From: Alphaproteobacteria bacterium
Lineage (GTDB): Bacteria; Pseudomonadota; Alphaproteobacteria; UBA6615
NCBI GenBank assembly: GCA_011087645.1
Contig: JAALLF010000016.1
Coordinates: forward strand, 1 to 64,000
Length of the DNA: 64,000 nt
Direction of reading: 5' to 3'
The position numbers and the translations under genes were made by a program. Of the stretch, positions 26,656 through 35,663 are shown piece after piece. The stretch's first letter is position 1. Every line of letters starts with the position of its first letter. The notes under the pieces are model-generated. The model was given only the letters and a program-made list of their open reading frames with translations, did no database searches and had not been told where the DNA came from.

Positions 26656-27959
26656 GACGGCGACCGGTTTAGCAAATTCAACGCCGCCGCCGCCATGATT
26701 TTGGCGCTCGCCACCATATCGTCGATCTCGATATATTCGTCCGGCTGATGGGCTAATTCCAGGATACCCGGGCCATAGGCCACGCAATCGTGCAGATGGC
26801 CGACCCGCGCAACATGCTTTTGATCGTAGGTCCCCGGCGAGGCCACGTGGCGCGCCGGCGTGCCGAGCACCGTCTCGATGGCCCGGTCGAGCGCCTGGAC
26901 CACCGGCGCATCGGGCTCGGTCAGGGTCGGCGGCACCGACCATAGATCGCGCAGCGCATAGTCGAATTCCGGCTGTTCCACTTTCAGCGCGTCGAGCAGA
27001 TCGACCACCTCTTGGCGGACGTCGTCCTCGGCCTCTTCGAGTAGATAGCGCCGGTCGAGAACCAGCCGGCAGCGGTCGGCGACGAGAGCGGAGGGGAATC
27101 CACCTTCATCGCCCTGTTCGGGCGAGCCGCCATGGAGCGAATTGAAATTCAAGGTCGACTGGCGGGCTTGGTCGGGGATCACCGGCATGCGGGTACGCCG
27201 CTGCGCCAGACGGGGATAGAGTTCGTCCTCGATCTTCGCCAAAAACGCGCCCATGCCGCGGATCGCCGACACGCCGAGGAACGGCATCGAGCCGTGGGCG
27301 ATGCGGCCACGCACCTCGACCTCCGACCACCACACCCCGCGATGGCCCAAACACACCGCGTCTTTGTAGAGCGGCTCTGGAATTATCACATGGTCGACCC
27401 GCGGCGGCGAAAAATAGCCGCGCTCGGCGAGCCAGGCGACCCCGGCATAACCGCCCGATTCTTCGTCGACAGTGCCGGATATTTCGATCGCGCCGGGAAA
27501 TTTAATTCCCTGGTCGAGGATGGATTCGACCGCGATCACGCTGGCCGCCAACCCACCCTTCATATCGCAGGCGCCGCGGCCATAGACCCGCCCCTCGCCC
27601 ACGTCGCCGGCGAACGGGTCGACGGTCCAGCCTTCGCCTGGTTCGACCACATCGATATGGCTGTTGAAGTGGACGCACGGGCCCGCGCCGTCGCCTTCGA
27701 TACGCGCGACCATGTTCAGGCGCGGATAGCGGTCGCTGTCGCCCACGGCCCCTTCGGCGCGCAGATATTCGACCGTAAAACCCCGCGCCGCGAGACGCTC
27801 GCCCAGGAACCGCGCGCAAGGCTCGTAGGCGTCGCCGGGCGGATTGATGGTGGGAATACGGATCAACGCGGCAGTCAGGTCGGCAACTTCGTCACGGCGG
27901 TCGTCGATGCGCCGAAATAAATCGTCCCTGCCGTTACCGCTGCTGTTTTCCGCCGCCAT
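26652..27959 (-). CDS. M20-family metallopeptidase/deacylase (ArgE/DapE-like)
   Basis: 435 residues from ATG 27959. Metal ligands of the di-zinc M20 family can be picked out: His101 and Asp103 (SHIDVVEPG), Asp132 (GACDMKGG), Glu166/Glu167 (TVDEESGG), and a late His in LAHQPDEYIE. The dimerisation domain (about 205-320) has the GVWWSEVEVRGRIAHGSMP signature. It hydrolyses an amide bond in an N-acyl amino acid or small peptide. First gene of the peptide-uptake operon. The true substrate is not determinable, and ArgE-like deacylase is an alternative name. Confidence 0.88.
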   Translation of the reverse strand: MAAENSSGNGRDDLFRRIDDRRDEVADLTAALIRIPTINPPGDAYEPCARFLGERLAARGFTVEYLRAEGAVGDSDRYPRLNMVARIEGDGAGPCVHFNSHIDVVEPGEGWTVDPFAGDVGEGRVYGRGACDMKGGLAASVIAVESILDQGIKFPGAIEISGTVDEESGGYAGVAWLAERGYFSPPRVDHVIIPEPLYKDAVCLGHRGVWWSEVEVRGRIAHGSMPFLGVSAIRGMGAFLAKIEDELYPRLAQRRTRMPVIPDQARQSTLNFNSLHGGSPEQGDEGGFPSALVADRCRLVLDRRYLLEEAEDDVRQEVVDLLDALKVEQPEFDYALRDLWSVPPTLTEPDAPVVQALDRAIETVLGTPARHVASPGTYDQKHVARVGHLHDCVAYGPGILELAHQPDEYIEIDDMVASAKIMAAAALNLLNRSPS

Positions 27960-28005
27960 CGCACGACGCTAGCGGCGGCGCGGGCGAGGGTCAACGCGGA
28001 GCCGG

Positions 28006-28878
28006 TTACTGCGGATCCAAATCGTTGATCGACCAGTCGTAATCGTCGCCATCGATAAAGCCGTTGCGATGGATTTTTTCCGCCAGGTCGTCACGCGCAT
28101 ATTGCCGCAAATGCTTCAGCACCCCGGCATCGCCACCCCCGAAATCGGCGACAAACCAGCGATAGATGCTGGAGACAATCAACCGACCGTTATCGACCCG
28201 CGCACCGCGGGGATGATTGACGTAAGTCACCGCGTTGGCGTCGAGCAATCGCTCGACATTGTCGGCCGTATAGGCCTCAAGCGCTAAATTTGGGCACCCC
28301 AGAGATGCGCAATTGACCGCATAATGGATGCGTGGGTCGCGCCAAATCGGCCGCAAAATACGGTGTTCGATATCGTTGAGCGACAAATCTTCCCCCTCGA
28401 CCGTCACCAGCTTCTTGTCCCACGGGCCGATCGAAAAGAACCCGGGCGAAATGTTGATTTTGAGTATGCTGCTAACCGGGTAATTCTCGACGATCAGGTC
28501 AACCGTCACCGCGTTATAGAGATTGATCCAAAACGCCAGTTGCTCGTCCCGGTTAAGCGCACTGCCTGTGCTGGACGTCAAACGATCGATATAGCTTTGC
28601 AGCGCTTGCTGGCCGGTTTCGGCGAACCGGCCATAGTCAACCCGCACGATGCCATCGTCGCTTTGCCGGGCGTGATCAGCCAGCAACCGGGACCATTGGC
28701 TATGATCGATAGTCTGTGACGAACTCGCATCGTGGGTCTGCCAACGCGGCCATAGATCGGCGCTTGGCGCGGCGCGCGCTGTCGACAGGCCAGCGGCTAA
28801 AATCGTCACTCCGGCGATGGCGGCGACCAACAGGTTTTTCAAAGAGAGGCGATGGATTGGGGCAAGGGCGTTGATCAT
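28006..28878 (-). CDS. DUF547-domain exported protein
   Basis: 290 residues with a signal peptide (about 1-36, ending STARAAP). The DUF547 core runs from about 95 to 240: LNRDEQLAFWINLYNAVTVDLI, then LSLNDIEHRILRPIWRDPRIHYAVNCASLGCPNL, with the conserved Asn-Cys-Ala and Gly-Cys-Pro pattern. The fold is related to cysteine proteases, but function is not established. It is flanked by unrelated genes on the same strand with gaps of 46 and 106 bases. Confidence 0.85.
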   Translation of the reverse strand: MINALAPIHRLSLKNLLVAAIAGVTILAAGLSTARAAPSADLWPRWQTHDASSSQTIDHSQWSRLLADHARQSDDGIVRVDYGRFAETGQQALQSYIDRLTSSTGSALNRDEQLAFWINLYNAVTVDLIVENYPVSSILKINISPGFFSIGPWDKKLVTVEGEDLSLNDIEHRILRPIWRDPRIHYAVNCASLGCPNLALEAYTADNVERLLDANAVTYVNHPRGARVDNGRLIVSSIYRWFVADFGGGDAGVLKHLRQYARDDLAEKIHRNGFIDGDDYDWSINDLDPQ

Positions 28879-28984
28879 GGCCGTTAACGAGAACCTGTTA
28901 GAGGATTCGCTCGTGCCTAAAGATTGGGTCGCCGCGCCGCCGCCGAAAGGCCTCTCACACTAAGTTTACGGCGCCGAAAATATT

Positions 28985-30409
28985 CTAGTTGGGCCGCGGC
29001 AGGGTGAGGCGGAACGTCGTGCCGGTGTCGTCGGAGGAGAGCAGTTCGATCTCGCCGCCATGGGTGCGCATCACATCGCGCACGATGACCAGCCCCAGCC
29101 CGGTGCCGCCCTTGCGCGCCGACCCGGCAAAGGCCTTGAACAAGCCCTCGCGCGCCGACTTCACCATGCCCGGTCCGTCGTCGGAAACGTCGATGACCAG
29201 AAATTTGTTATCGGAGCGATCGGTCCCCGTTTTAATGCATATGGCATGGGCGCCGACCTGCGAGGCGTTGCGGGTCAGGTTGGCGAACACCCGGTAGAGC
29301 TGGTCGCGGTCGGCCTCGACCACGACCTCGCCGGGAATATCATTGGCGAAGGTCGGCGCCGCACTATTTACGGCGGCTTGGCCCTCATCCAGCACCGACA
29401 GGTCGGTCGCCACTTCGTCGATCAACTCGGTGAGCCGGAACCGGCTGCGATGCAGCTCGGGACCTTCGTCGCGCACAAAGTTTAAGGTCCGGGTACATAG
29501 ATTGATCGCCCGGTCGATCGACTGGATGAGCGGGCCGGATATGCGTTTGACCTCGGGGCTGTCGAGCGCCGACAAGCGGTCCGACATGAGAACCGCAGTC
29601 GACAGGATACCGCGCAAATCATGGTTGATCTTGCTGACCGCCGAGCCCAGCGCTGCCAACCGCTCCTGCTGCTTGAGCGAGGTGCGCAAATCGCTCTGCA
29701 TCTCGAATAGTACCGATTGGGCAACGCCGATTTCATCGTCGCGCGTGCTCGGCTCGACACCGGTGGCGGCGTTCTGGGGATCACGCGAAAATTCGGTAAT
29801 GCCCTCGGTGATCCGGCGCATGGGCCGCACCATCAGCCATTGCAGCGCTAAATAAAGCAGAGTCGCGGTGAACACGGAAATGACGATCGACAGCAACAGT
29901 ATGTTGCGCGAATAGCCAAACATTTCGGCCCGTAATTGGGCCTCGTTGAGGACCACTTCGACAACCATCGCCGGGTTTTGCGGCGACTCGCCGATCACCC
30001 GCATGACCCCGTCGCCCTGGCGCGCCAGCGTGCCAAAGGCATCGCTGATCCCGCCCATTAATGAGTTTTGCCGCAAGTCGACGGTGATCTCGACCGGCGG
30101 CGGCGGCTGGGTATACAGCAACAAGCGGCGGTCGGCGCGCGTCAGGACAACGGCGAACGCATCCACCCGGCCGAGCAGTTCCGATTTAAGGTCGGCGCTT
30201 AGATTCTCGTCGGGCGCCGCTTCGAGCGCCAAAATGGCAAGGTCGGCCGATGCCAGCCGGTCGTGCAGCCAGGTCAGGCGAAAGTTCGAAACCGACGGGG
30301 CATAGATCAGCACCTCGGCCAGCATGACGAAAAAAATCGTCAATAGCAGCAGGCGCGCCGATAGGGACCGGCGCAGCGGAGGCAGCGAGAATTTTTGCGG
30401 GCGAAACAT
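28985..30409 (-). CDS. membrane sensor histidine kinase (orphan)
   Basis: 474 residues. Transmembrane helices lie at about 17-37 and 169-191 and enclose a periplasmic sensor region of about 130 residues. A HAMP linker follows (192-245). The phospho-accepting His263 is in SKINHDLRGIL. The ATPase domain has the N box FANLTRNASQ, G1 DVSDDGPGM and G2 GGTGLGLVIV. The H-box INHDLRG is close to but not the commonest form. No response-regulator gene is beside it, so its partner must be elsewhere. Confidence 0.9.
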   Translation of the reverse strand: MFRPQKFSLPPLRRSLSARLLLLTIFFVMLAEVLIYAPSVSNFRLTWLHDRLASADLAILALEAAPDENLSADLKSELLGRVDAFAVVLTRADRRLLLYTQPPPPVEITVDLRQNSLMGGISDAFGTLARQGDGVMRVIGESPQNPAMVVEVVLNEAQLRAEMFGYSRNILLLSIVISVFTATLLYLALQWLMVRPMRRITEGITEFSRDPQNAATGVEPSTRDDEIGVAQSVLFEMQSDLRTSLKQQERLAALGSAVSKINHDLRGILSTAVLMSDRLSALDSPEVKRISGPLIQSIDRAINLCTRTLNFVRDEGPELHRSRFRLTELIDEVATDLSVLDEGQAAVNSAAPTFANDIPGEVVVEADRDQLYRVFANLTRNASQVGAHAICIKTGTDRSDNKFLVIDVSDDGPGMVKSAREGLFKAFAGSARKGGTGLGLVIVRDVMRTHGGEIELLSSDDTGTTFRLTLPRPN

Positions 30410-30481
30410 CCGCTTTGTTCATTAGCAGAAATTCGGCATCAAAGTCAGTCCTTCGCAATACCGTTGGGGTTGAGCGCGGAG

Positions 30482-31924
30482 TTAACCAAGCCGCGCCAAC
30501 AAGCGCACGACCCGGCGGGTGCGGTCGGAAAACAGCGACGGCGTATAATAATTACCGGCGGCGCGCTTGTTGATCTCCCCCATTGTCGGATAGGGCGCGA
30601 TGATGCCCGCCATGGCGCCGATTTTCATTTTTTGGCTGATCGCCAATATCCAGGGCTGCAACAGCTCCCCCGCATGATAGCCGACGATACCGGCGCCGAG
30701 GATGCGCCCGCGTTTGCCGGTTACCACTTTGATAAACCCCTCGGTGCGATGCTCGGCCCGGGCCCGGTCGATCTCCTCGAACGAGGCCGTCACGACACGA
30801 ACCGCATCGCCGAACTGTTCGCGCGCCTTGGCCTCGCTGAGCCCCACATTGGCCAGCTCGGGATCGGTATAGGTAACCCAGGGCACCGCGTTGTAATTGA
30901 CCTTAGCCGGCAGGCGGAACAGCGCGTTTCGGATGACGATGCCGGCGTGGTAACCGGCGACATGGGTGAACTGATAGCTGCCCGCCACGTCGCCGATCGC
31001 GAATATGCGCTTGTTCGAGCTGCGCAGACGGGCGTCGACATCGATGCCTTTGCGCGAATATTCCACCCCGGCGGCTTCCAGGTCGAGCCCGTCCAGGTTG
31101 GGACGCCGGCCGGCGGCCACTAATATGTGGCTGCCGACGATGCGGTGCGGCGCCCCATCGCGCTCGACGATCGCGGCCACGCCGTCCTCGGTTTTCTCGA
31201 CGCTTTGAACGGCGGTGCCCTCATGGATCTCGACGCCCTCCTTGACCAGGCGCGCGCGCACCACGGCGGCCAATTCGCGATCATCGGGCCCTATAATCTC
31301 CAAAGCTTCCAGCACGGTCACCCGAGCGCCCAGCCGGCGGTGGGCCTGCGCCATCTCCAGCCCGATCGGCCCGCCGCCGACGACGATCAGGTGGTTTGGA
31401 CACTCGCGCAGTAAGAACACCGTCTCGTTGGTCAGATAGTCGACGCCGTCGAGGCCGGGGATCGGCGGCACCGCCGGGGACGACCCGGTGGCGACGATGA
31501 ACCGGCGCGCCCGCACCCGCGTGCCGTCCGATCCAGTGATCTCCCGCGGCCCGGTAAAGCTGGCGGACTCTTGTATTACGTTAACGCCGAGATCCTGGAA
31601 CCGCTCGACGCTGTCGTGGGGCGCGATACCGGCGATCACGCCATGGACGTGATCGTTGACCTTATCGAAGGCCACCCGAGCCGGGCCGCCCTCAACGCCG
31701 AAGGTGCCCGAATGGCCGTAATGGGCGGCGGCATGTCCGGCGGCGAGCAGCGCCTTCGACGGTACACAGCCATAGTTGAGGCAATCGCCGCCCATCTTGC
31801 CGCGCTCGAACAGCGCCGTCTTGGCGCCCATCTGCGAAGCGCCCGCGGCCACCGAAAGTCCCCCCGAACCACCGCCAATAACACACAAATCGACTTCTAG
31901 CATTTCAACCATAACGACATCCAT
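30482..31924 (-). CDS. FAD-dependent pyridine nucleotide-disulfide oxidoreductase (mercuric-reductase-like)
   Basis: 480 residues if ATG 31924 is used; ATGs at 31912 and 31903 are alternatives. The FAD fold starts DLCVIGGGSGGLSVAAG. The redox disulfide CLNYGCVPSK gives Cys48 and Cys53. The NAD fold has VVGGGPIGLEMAQ, and FAIGDVAG is the second FAD motif. Near the C-terminus the usual His-Pro-Thr-x-x-E reads Tyr-Pro-Thr-x-x-E (YPTMGE), as in many relatives of unknown substrate. It lacks the N-terminal mercury-binding domain. It lies 21 bases after a TVP38 gene, a pairing seen in many proteobacteria. Confidence 0.88.
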   Translation of the reverse strand: MDVVMVEMLEVDLCVIGGGSGGLSVAAGASQMGAKTALFERGKMGGDCLNYGCVPSKALLAAGHAAAHYGHSGTFGVEGGPARVAFDKVNDHVHGVIAGIAPHDSVERFQDLGVNVIQESASFTGPREITGSDGTRVRARRFIVATGSSPAVPPIPGLDGVDYLTNETVFLLRECPNHLIVVGGGPIGLEMAQAHRRLGARVTVLEALEIIGPDDRELAAVVRARLVKEGVEIHEGTAVQSVEKTEDGVAAIVERDGAPHRIVGSHILVAAGRRPNLDGLDLEAAGVEYSRKGIDVDARLRSSNKRIFAIGDVAGSYQFTHVAGYHAGIVIRNALFRLPAKVNYNAVPWVTYTDPELANVGLSEAKAREQFGDAVRVVTASFEEIDRARAEHRTEGFIKVVTGKRGRILGAGIVGYHAGELLQPWILAISQKMKIGAMAGIIAPYPTMGEINKRAAGNYYTPSLFSDRTRRVVRLLARLG

Positions 31925-31945
31925 TCTGCGAAAATGAGGGTGAGA

Positions 31946-32719
31946 TCAGGCCGACGGCGCCTGATTGCGATTTTTCTGGAACTTCTTGTAGAGCACCGGG
32001 ATGATCGCCAAGACGGCCAGGCCGATAAGCGGCGCCAGGAATTGCGGCTCGAAGATGATCCCCAGATCGGGATCGGCGCCGGCGTCAAACAAGGCGCCCA
32101 ACCCATTGCCGACCGAGGCGTAGACAAAGGTTCCCGGAATGATGCCGAAGAAGGTGGCGACGATGTAGGTCGTCGTCGAAACGCCCAGCAGGGCCGGCAC
32201 CAGATTGACCAGCCAGAAGGGGAAAAGCGGGATCAGGCGCAGCACCAGAAGGTAGCTCAGCGCATTCTGGCGGAAGCCATCCTCCATTTTTCGCACGAAG
32301 GGCCCTGCCTTGGCCTCGAGAAATCCGCCAACCGCCGTTCGCGCGATGAGAAACAACGCGGTAGCCCCGATTGTCGCGCCGACGACCACGATCAAGCCGC
32401 CCCCGAGCCAACCGAACAAAAATCCGCCGGTTATAGTCATCACCGCGCCGCCGGGCAGCGAAAAGGCGACGACCACCGCATATAAGGCGCCGAAGAGAAA
32501 CGCCGCCAGGAAACCGTTTCGCGCCACAAACTCGCTCAAGGTCTCGCGATTGCTCTTAATGGCGTCAATCGAAACATAGGTGTTCAGGTCGAACGCAAAA
32601 AACGCCGCCAAACCGAGAATCAGCGCCAAAACGAGGACGATTTTCAGAACGAAAGGTGAGGAAGACTTTGAGGTAATTTCGACTGGTTGATCCGGGACAT
32701 TACGCATCGTGTTAACCAT
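31946..32719 (-). CDS. TVP38/TMEM64 family (VTT domain) membrane protein
   Basis: 257 residues with about six hydrophobic segments. The VTT/SNARE-associated core includes SLPGGAVMTITGGFLFG, GATIGATALFLIAR and LRLIPLFPFWLVNLVPALLGV, then FFGIIPGTFVYASVG, all conserved in the DedA/TVP38 superfamily. Relatives move lipids across membranes or support membrane homeostasis; the role of this one is unknown. It leads a two-gene unit with the flavoprotein and is divergent from rpmH. Confidence 0.88.
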   Translation of the reverse strand: MVNTMRNVPDQPVEITSKSSSPFVLKIVLVLALILGLAAFFAFDLNTYVSIDAIKSNRETLSEFVARNGFLAAFLFGALYAVVVAFSLPGGAVMTITGGFLFGWLGGGLIVVVGATIGATALFLIARTAVGGFLEAKAGPFVRKMEDGFRQNALSYLLVLRLIPLFPFWLVNLVPALLGVSTTTYIVATFFGIIPGTFVYASVGNGLGALFDAGADPDLGIIFEPQFLAPLIGLAVLAIIPVLYKKFQKNRNQAPSA

Positions 32720-32823
32720 CGCTGTTTATTATTTTACGTAGGACGCTAGGTGGGGCGCGGTCGCGCTCGCGACTATTCACCTATGCGTGAGGGCGGGTTT
32801 GCTAGTATGACACACCTGTTACG

Positions 32824-32852
32824 TTGACTTCGAACCATCTAATCCTTATACA
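32824..32852 (+). promoter_or_regulatory. promoter of the rpmH-rnpA-yidD-yidC operon
   Basis: TTGACT at 32824-32829 and TATACA at 32847-32852 are separated by exactly 17 bases. This is the best sigma-70-type promoter in the window. Transcription would start near 32859, giving a leader of about 33 bases before rpmH. Confidence 0.65.
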
Positions 32853-32891
32853 GCGCCAGTTTGGAGCCCGCGGGCAAATGGAGCGGCAGCA

Positions 32892-33026
32892 GTGAAACGG
32901 ACATTTCAGCCTAGTAATTTGGTACGCAAGCGACGGCACGGCTTTCGCTCGCGCATGAAAACAGTCGGCGGCCGCCGGGTGCTGGCACGGCGGCGCGCGA
33001 AGGGCCGCAAGAAACTGACGGCATAA
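32892..33026 (+). CDS. rpmH: 50S ribosomal protein L34
   Basis: 44 residues from GTG 32892. The sequence is strongly basic and typical of L34: [17 protein letters not shown], then [16 protein letters not shown] at the end. It is a component of the large ribosomal subunit. It leads the rpmH-rnpA-yidD-yidC cluster found in most bacteria. dnaA is not next to it here, so the replication origin is not in this window. Confidence 0.96.
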   Translation: MKRTFQPSNLVRKRRHGFRSRMKTVGGRRVLARRRAKGRKKLTA

Positions 33027-33082
33027 TTGCGACCGTAACACGGTTTGCCCGGGCCGCGGGCGCAATCTGGAACCGACGAGAC

Positions 33083-33523
33083 ATGAACCATATGTCCGGG
33101 ACCGCCACGTCAATAAGCGGCGCCCAGGAAATGCCGATTATCGAGCGGTTAAAGGTACGATCGGATTTTCTGCGTGTGGCGGCCACGCGCCGGCGTTGGG
33201 CGACGCCCGGTCTGGTCTTGCAGGTTGCCCAAACGCCGGAAGAGGTCGCCGATGACGGCATCATTCGGGTCGGCTTTACAGCCTCCAAGAAAGTTGGCGA
33301 TGCGGTGACCCGCAACCACGCGCGCCGACGTCTGCGCGAAGCGGTTCGCCAAGTAATGCCGGCCCATGCCAGCCCCGGCCGGGATTTCGTGGTCATCGCC
33401 CGCGCCAATACGGTGCGCCGCTCATTTAACGATTTGGTCTCCGACCTTGAATCGGCCTTGCAAAAGCTCGATGTGTGGGGCGATACAAAGCCGTCATCGC
33501 CGGGGGACAAAAGCGCGCAATGA
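33083..33523 (+). CDS. rnpA: ribonuclease P protein component
   Basis: Up to 146 residues. The RNR motif KKVGDAVTRNHARRRLREAVR, in which T-R-N-H-A-R-R-R contacts the RNA, identifies the protein subunit that helps the catalytic RNA mature tRNA 5' ends. Start codons at 33083, 33092 and 33131 are possible. The last gives the N-terminus MPIIERLKVRSDFLRV that is usual for the family, but the SD-like AGGA is very close to it. The stop overlaps yidD as ATGA. Confidence 0.92.
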   Translation: MNHMSGTATSISGAQEMPIIERLKVRSDFLRVAATRRRWATPGLVLQVAQTPEEVADDGIIRVGFTASKKVGDAVTRNHARRRLREAVRQVMPAHASPGRDFVVIARANTVRRSFNDLVSDLESALQKLDVWGDTKPSSPGDKSAQ

Positions 33524-33819
33524 AATATTTCAACCTCATGATGTCGGCGGTTCTGCGCGCGCTGATCACCGCCTACCGCTATGTCCTGTCGCCGGTTCTC
33601 GGCACCAATTGCCGTTACGAACCCGGCTGTTCGGCATACGCCCAAGAAGCCATCCACCTGCACGGCCCCTGGCGGGGTAGTTGGCTGGCCGCGAAACGCA
33701 TTATGCGATGCCAACCGTGGGGCGGGGCGGGCTACGACCCGGTTCCCGCGGCCCGGCCCTGTAACCACGACCATAGCTCGGCCGCCACGCCGACCTTGGC
33801 CAAGCACCCCGAAGGTTGA
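33520..33819 (+). CDS. yidD: membrane protein insertion efficiency factor YidD
   Basis: 99 residues from ATG 33520, overlapping the rnpA stop. The conserved YidD core is present: LITAYRYVLSPVLGTNCRYEPGCSAYAQEAI, then GSWLAAKRIMRCQPWGGAGYDPVP. The three cysteines (NCRYEPGC and RCQPW) are typical. An amphipathic N-terminal helix places it at the membrane beside YidC. The C-terminal 20 residues, His/Ala-rich, are variable. Confidence 0.94.
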   Translation: MKYFNLMMSAVLRALITAYRYVLSPVLGTNCRYEPGCSAYAQEAIHLHGPWRGSWLAAKRIMRCQPWGGAGYDPVPAARPCNHDHSSAATPTLAKHPEG

Positions 33820-33821
33820 GC

Positions 33822-35660
33822 ATGGGAATGGATAATAAAAATCTGATTTTAGCGATCGGATTGTCTCTGGCGATTTTATTCACCTGGCAGTTTTTTATCG
33901 AAGGGCCACGTCGCGAGGCGCTGTTGGCCGAGCAAGAGCGCCAGGCGGAATTCGCGCGACAAAACGCGCCGACGGACCAAGCCGGACAGATCATCACTAC
34001 GCCAGGCGGCGCGCCGCTCTCGTCGGCGGTAGGCGCCGCCGGGCTCAATGGCGAGATTGGGCCCCGCGCCGACGTCGTCAAGGCCGGCCGCCGCGTCCTG
34101 TTGGAATCGGACAGCCTGACCGGGTCGATCAATCTCGACAATGGCCGGATCGACGATATCGTATTGCGCAACTATCGCGAGACCGTGGATCCGACCAGCG
34201 ACAATATCACCCTGTTATCGCCGACCGGATCGCCAGACCCCTATTTCGCCGAGTTCGGCTGGAACGGCACCGAGGGCACGTTCGGCGGCAGCGGCGCCAA
34301 TTGGCAGACCACGAGCCGCACCCTCACGCCGGGCTCACCGCTGGTCCTGACCGCGCAGACCGACCAGGGTTTGGCCCTGACGCGTACTTATACGGTGGAC
34401 GACAAATTTATGTTCACCGTCACCGACCGCATCGACAACAATGGCACGGCGCCGATTAGCCTGTCGGCCTTCGCCCGCCTGGTGCGGATCAATACGCCCG
34501 ACACCACCGGCTTCTTCATTCTGCACGAAGGCCCGATCGGCGTTCTCGACGGGACGCTGCGCGAAATCGACTATGACGATCTTGAGGATGATTTCGACAA
34601 GGACACCCGCGTGCTGGCCCCCACCACGACGGCATCCACCGGCGGTTGGCTGGGCATCACCGACAAATATTGGTTGGCCGCCGTTATCCCCGACCAGAAT
34701 AAGCCGGTGAACGCCAGCTTCTCCTACCAGCAGACATCGCGCGGCGCCGACCTCTACCAGACCGACATATTAGAGCAGAACGTTCGCACCGTGCCGCCCG
34801 GCGCCTCAATCGAGGCGACCAGCCGGTTTTTTGTCGGCGCCAAGGTCTTCGAAACGCTGATCGACTACCGGGACAACCAGAATGTGCCCCGGCTGGAGAT
34901 GGCAATCGACTTTGGCTGGTTCTTTTTTATCACTAAACCGCTTCTACAAATCCTCATCATCATGGCGGCCTTTATCAGCGATCTGGGGATCGTCGCGAAT
35001 TTTGGCGTCGCCATCTTGGTGGTGACGGTCATTCTCAAAATTTTCTTCTTCCCGCTCGCCAACAAGTCCTACAAATCGATGAGCAGGATGAAGGCGCTGC
35101 AGCCGAAGATGACCGAGCTTCGCGAGAAGTACGGCGACGACAAGCAGAAAATGCAGCAAGAACTCATGGCGATGTATAAGCGTGAGAAGGTCAATCCGGT
35201 GTCCGGTTGCCTGCCCATGCTGCTGCAAATCCCGGTCTTCTTTGCCCTTTATAAGGTCTTGTTCACCTCGATCGAAATGCGCCAGTCGCCGTTCTACGGC
35301 TGGATCGTCGATCTGTCCGAACGGGACCCGACCAGTATCTTGACGCTGTTCGGCCTAATTCCCTGGGACATACCATCGGCCCTGGCGATCGTTTCGATCG
35401 GCGCATGGCCGCTGTTCATGGGCTTCTCGATGTACTTGCAGATGAAGCTGAACCCGGCGCCGGCCGACCCGATCCAGGCGCGCATGTTCATGCTGATGCC
35501 GATTATGTTCATGTTCTTCCTGGCCAATTTCCCGGTCGGCCTGGTTATTTATTGGACCTGGAACAACCTTCTCTCGGTGACCCAGCAGTACATCATCATG
35601 CGCCGGATGGGGGTTGCCGTCGGCGGCGGCAAACTCGGCGGCGCGAAGAAGACCACCTAG
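33822..35660 (+). CDS. yidC: membrane protein insertase YidC
   Basis: 612 residues from ATG 33822 (GAAGG six bases upstream); ATG 33828 is nearly as good. The first membrane helix NLILAIGLSLAILFTWQFF is followed by a large periplasmic beta domain (about 60-340). The conserved insertase core of five helices runs from about 350 to 600, including KSYKSMSRMKALQPKMTELREKYG with the hydrophilic-groove arginine region. It inserts and folds inner-membrane proteins with or without Sec. The Lys-rich tail GGGKLGGAKKTT may contact the ribosome. Confidence 0.96.
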   Translation: MGMDNKNLILAIGLSLAILFTWQFFIEGPRREALLAEQERQAEFARQNAPTDQAGQIITTPGGAPLSSAVGAAGLNGEIGPRADVVKAGRRVLLESDSLTGSINLDNGRIDDIVLRNYRETVDPTSDNITLLSPTGSPDPYFAEFGWNGTEGTFGGSGANWQTTSRTLTPGSPLVLTAQTDQGLALTRTYTVDDKFMFTVTDRIDNNGTAPISLSAFARLVRINTPDTTGFFILHEGPIGVLDGTLREIDYDDLEDDFDKDTRVLAPTTTASTGGWLGITDKYWLAAVIPDQNKPVNASFSYQQTSRGADLYQTDILEQNVRTVPPGASIEATSRFFVGAKVFETLIDYRDNQNVPRLEMAIDFGWFFFITKPLLQILIIMAAFISDLGIVANFGVAILVVTVILKIFFFPLANKSYKSMSRMKALQPKMTELREKYGDDKQKMQQELMAMYKREKVNPVSGCLPMLLQIPVFFALYKVLFTSIEMRQSPFYGWIVDLSERDPTSILTLFGLIPWDIPSALAIVSIGAWPLFMGFSMYLQMKLNPAPADPIQARMFMLMPIMFMFFLANFPVGLVIYWTWNNLLSVTQQYIIMRRMGVAVGGGKLGGAKKTT

Positions 35661-35663
35661 GCC

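Noticed and set aside
32720..33026. Replication origin next to rpmH
   Set aside because: rpmH lies near oriC in many bacteria, but dnaA and DnaA-box clusters are not seen here.
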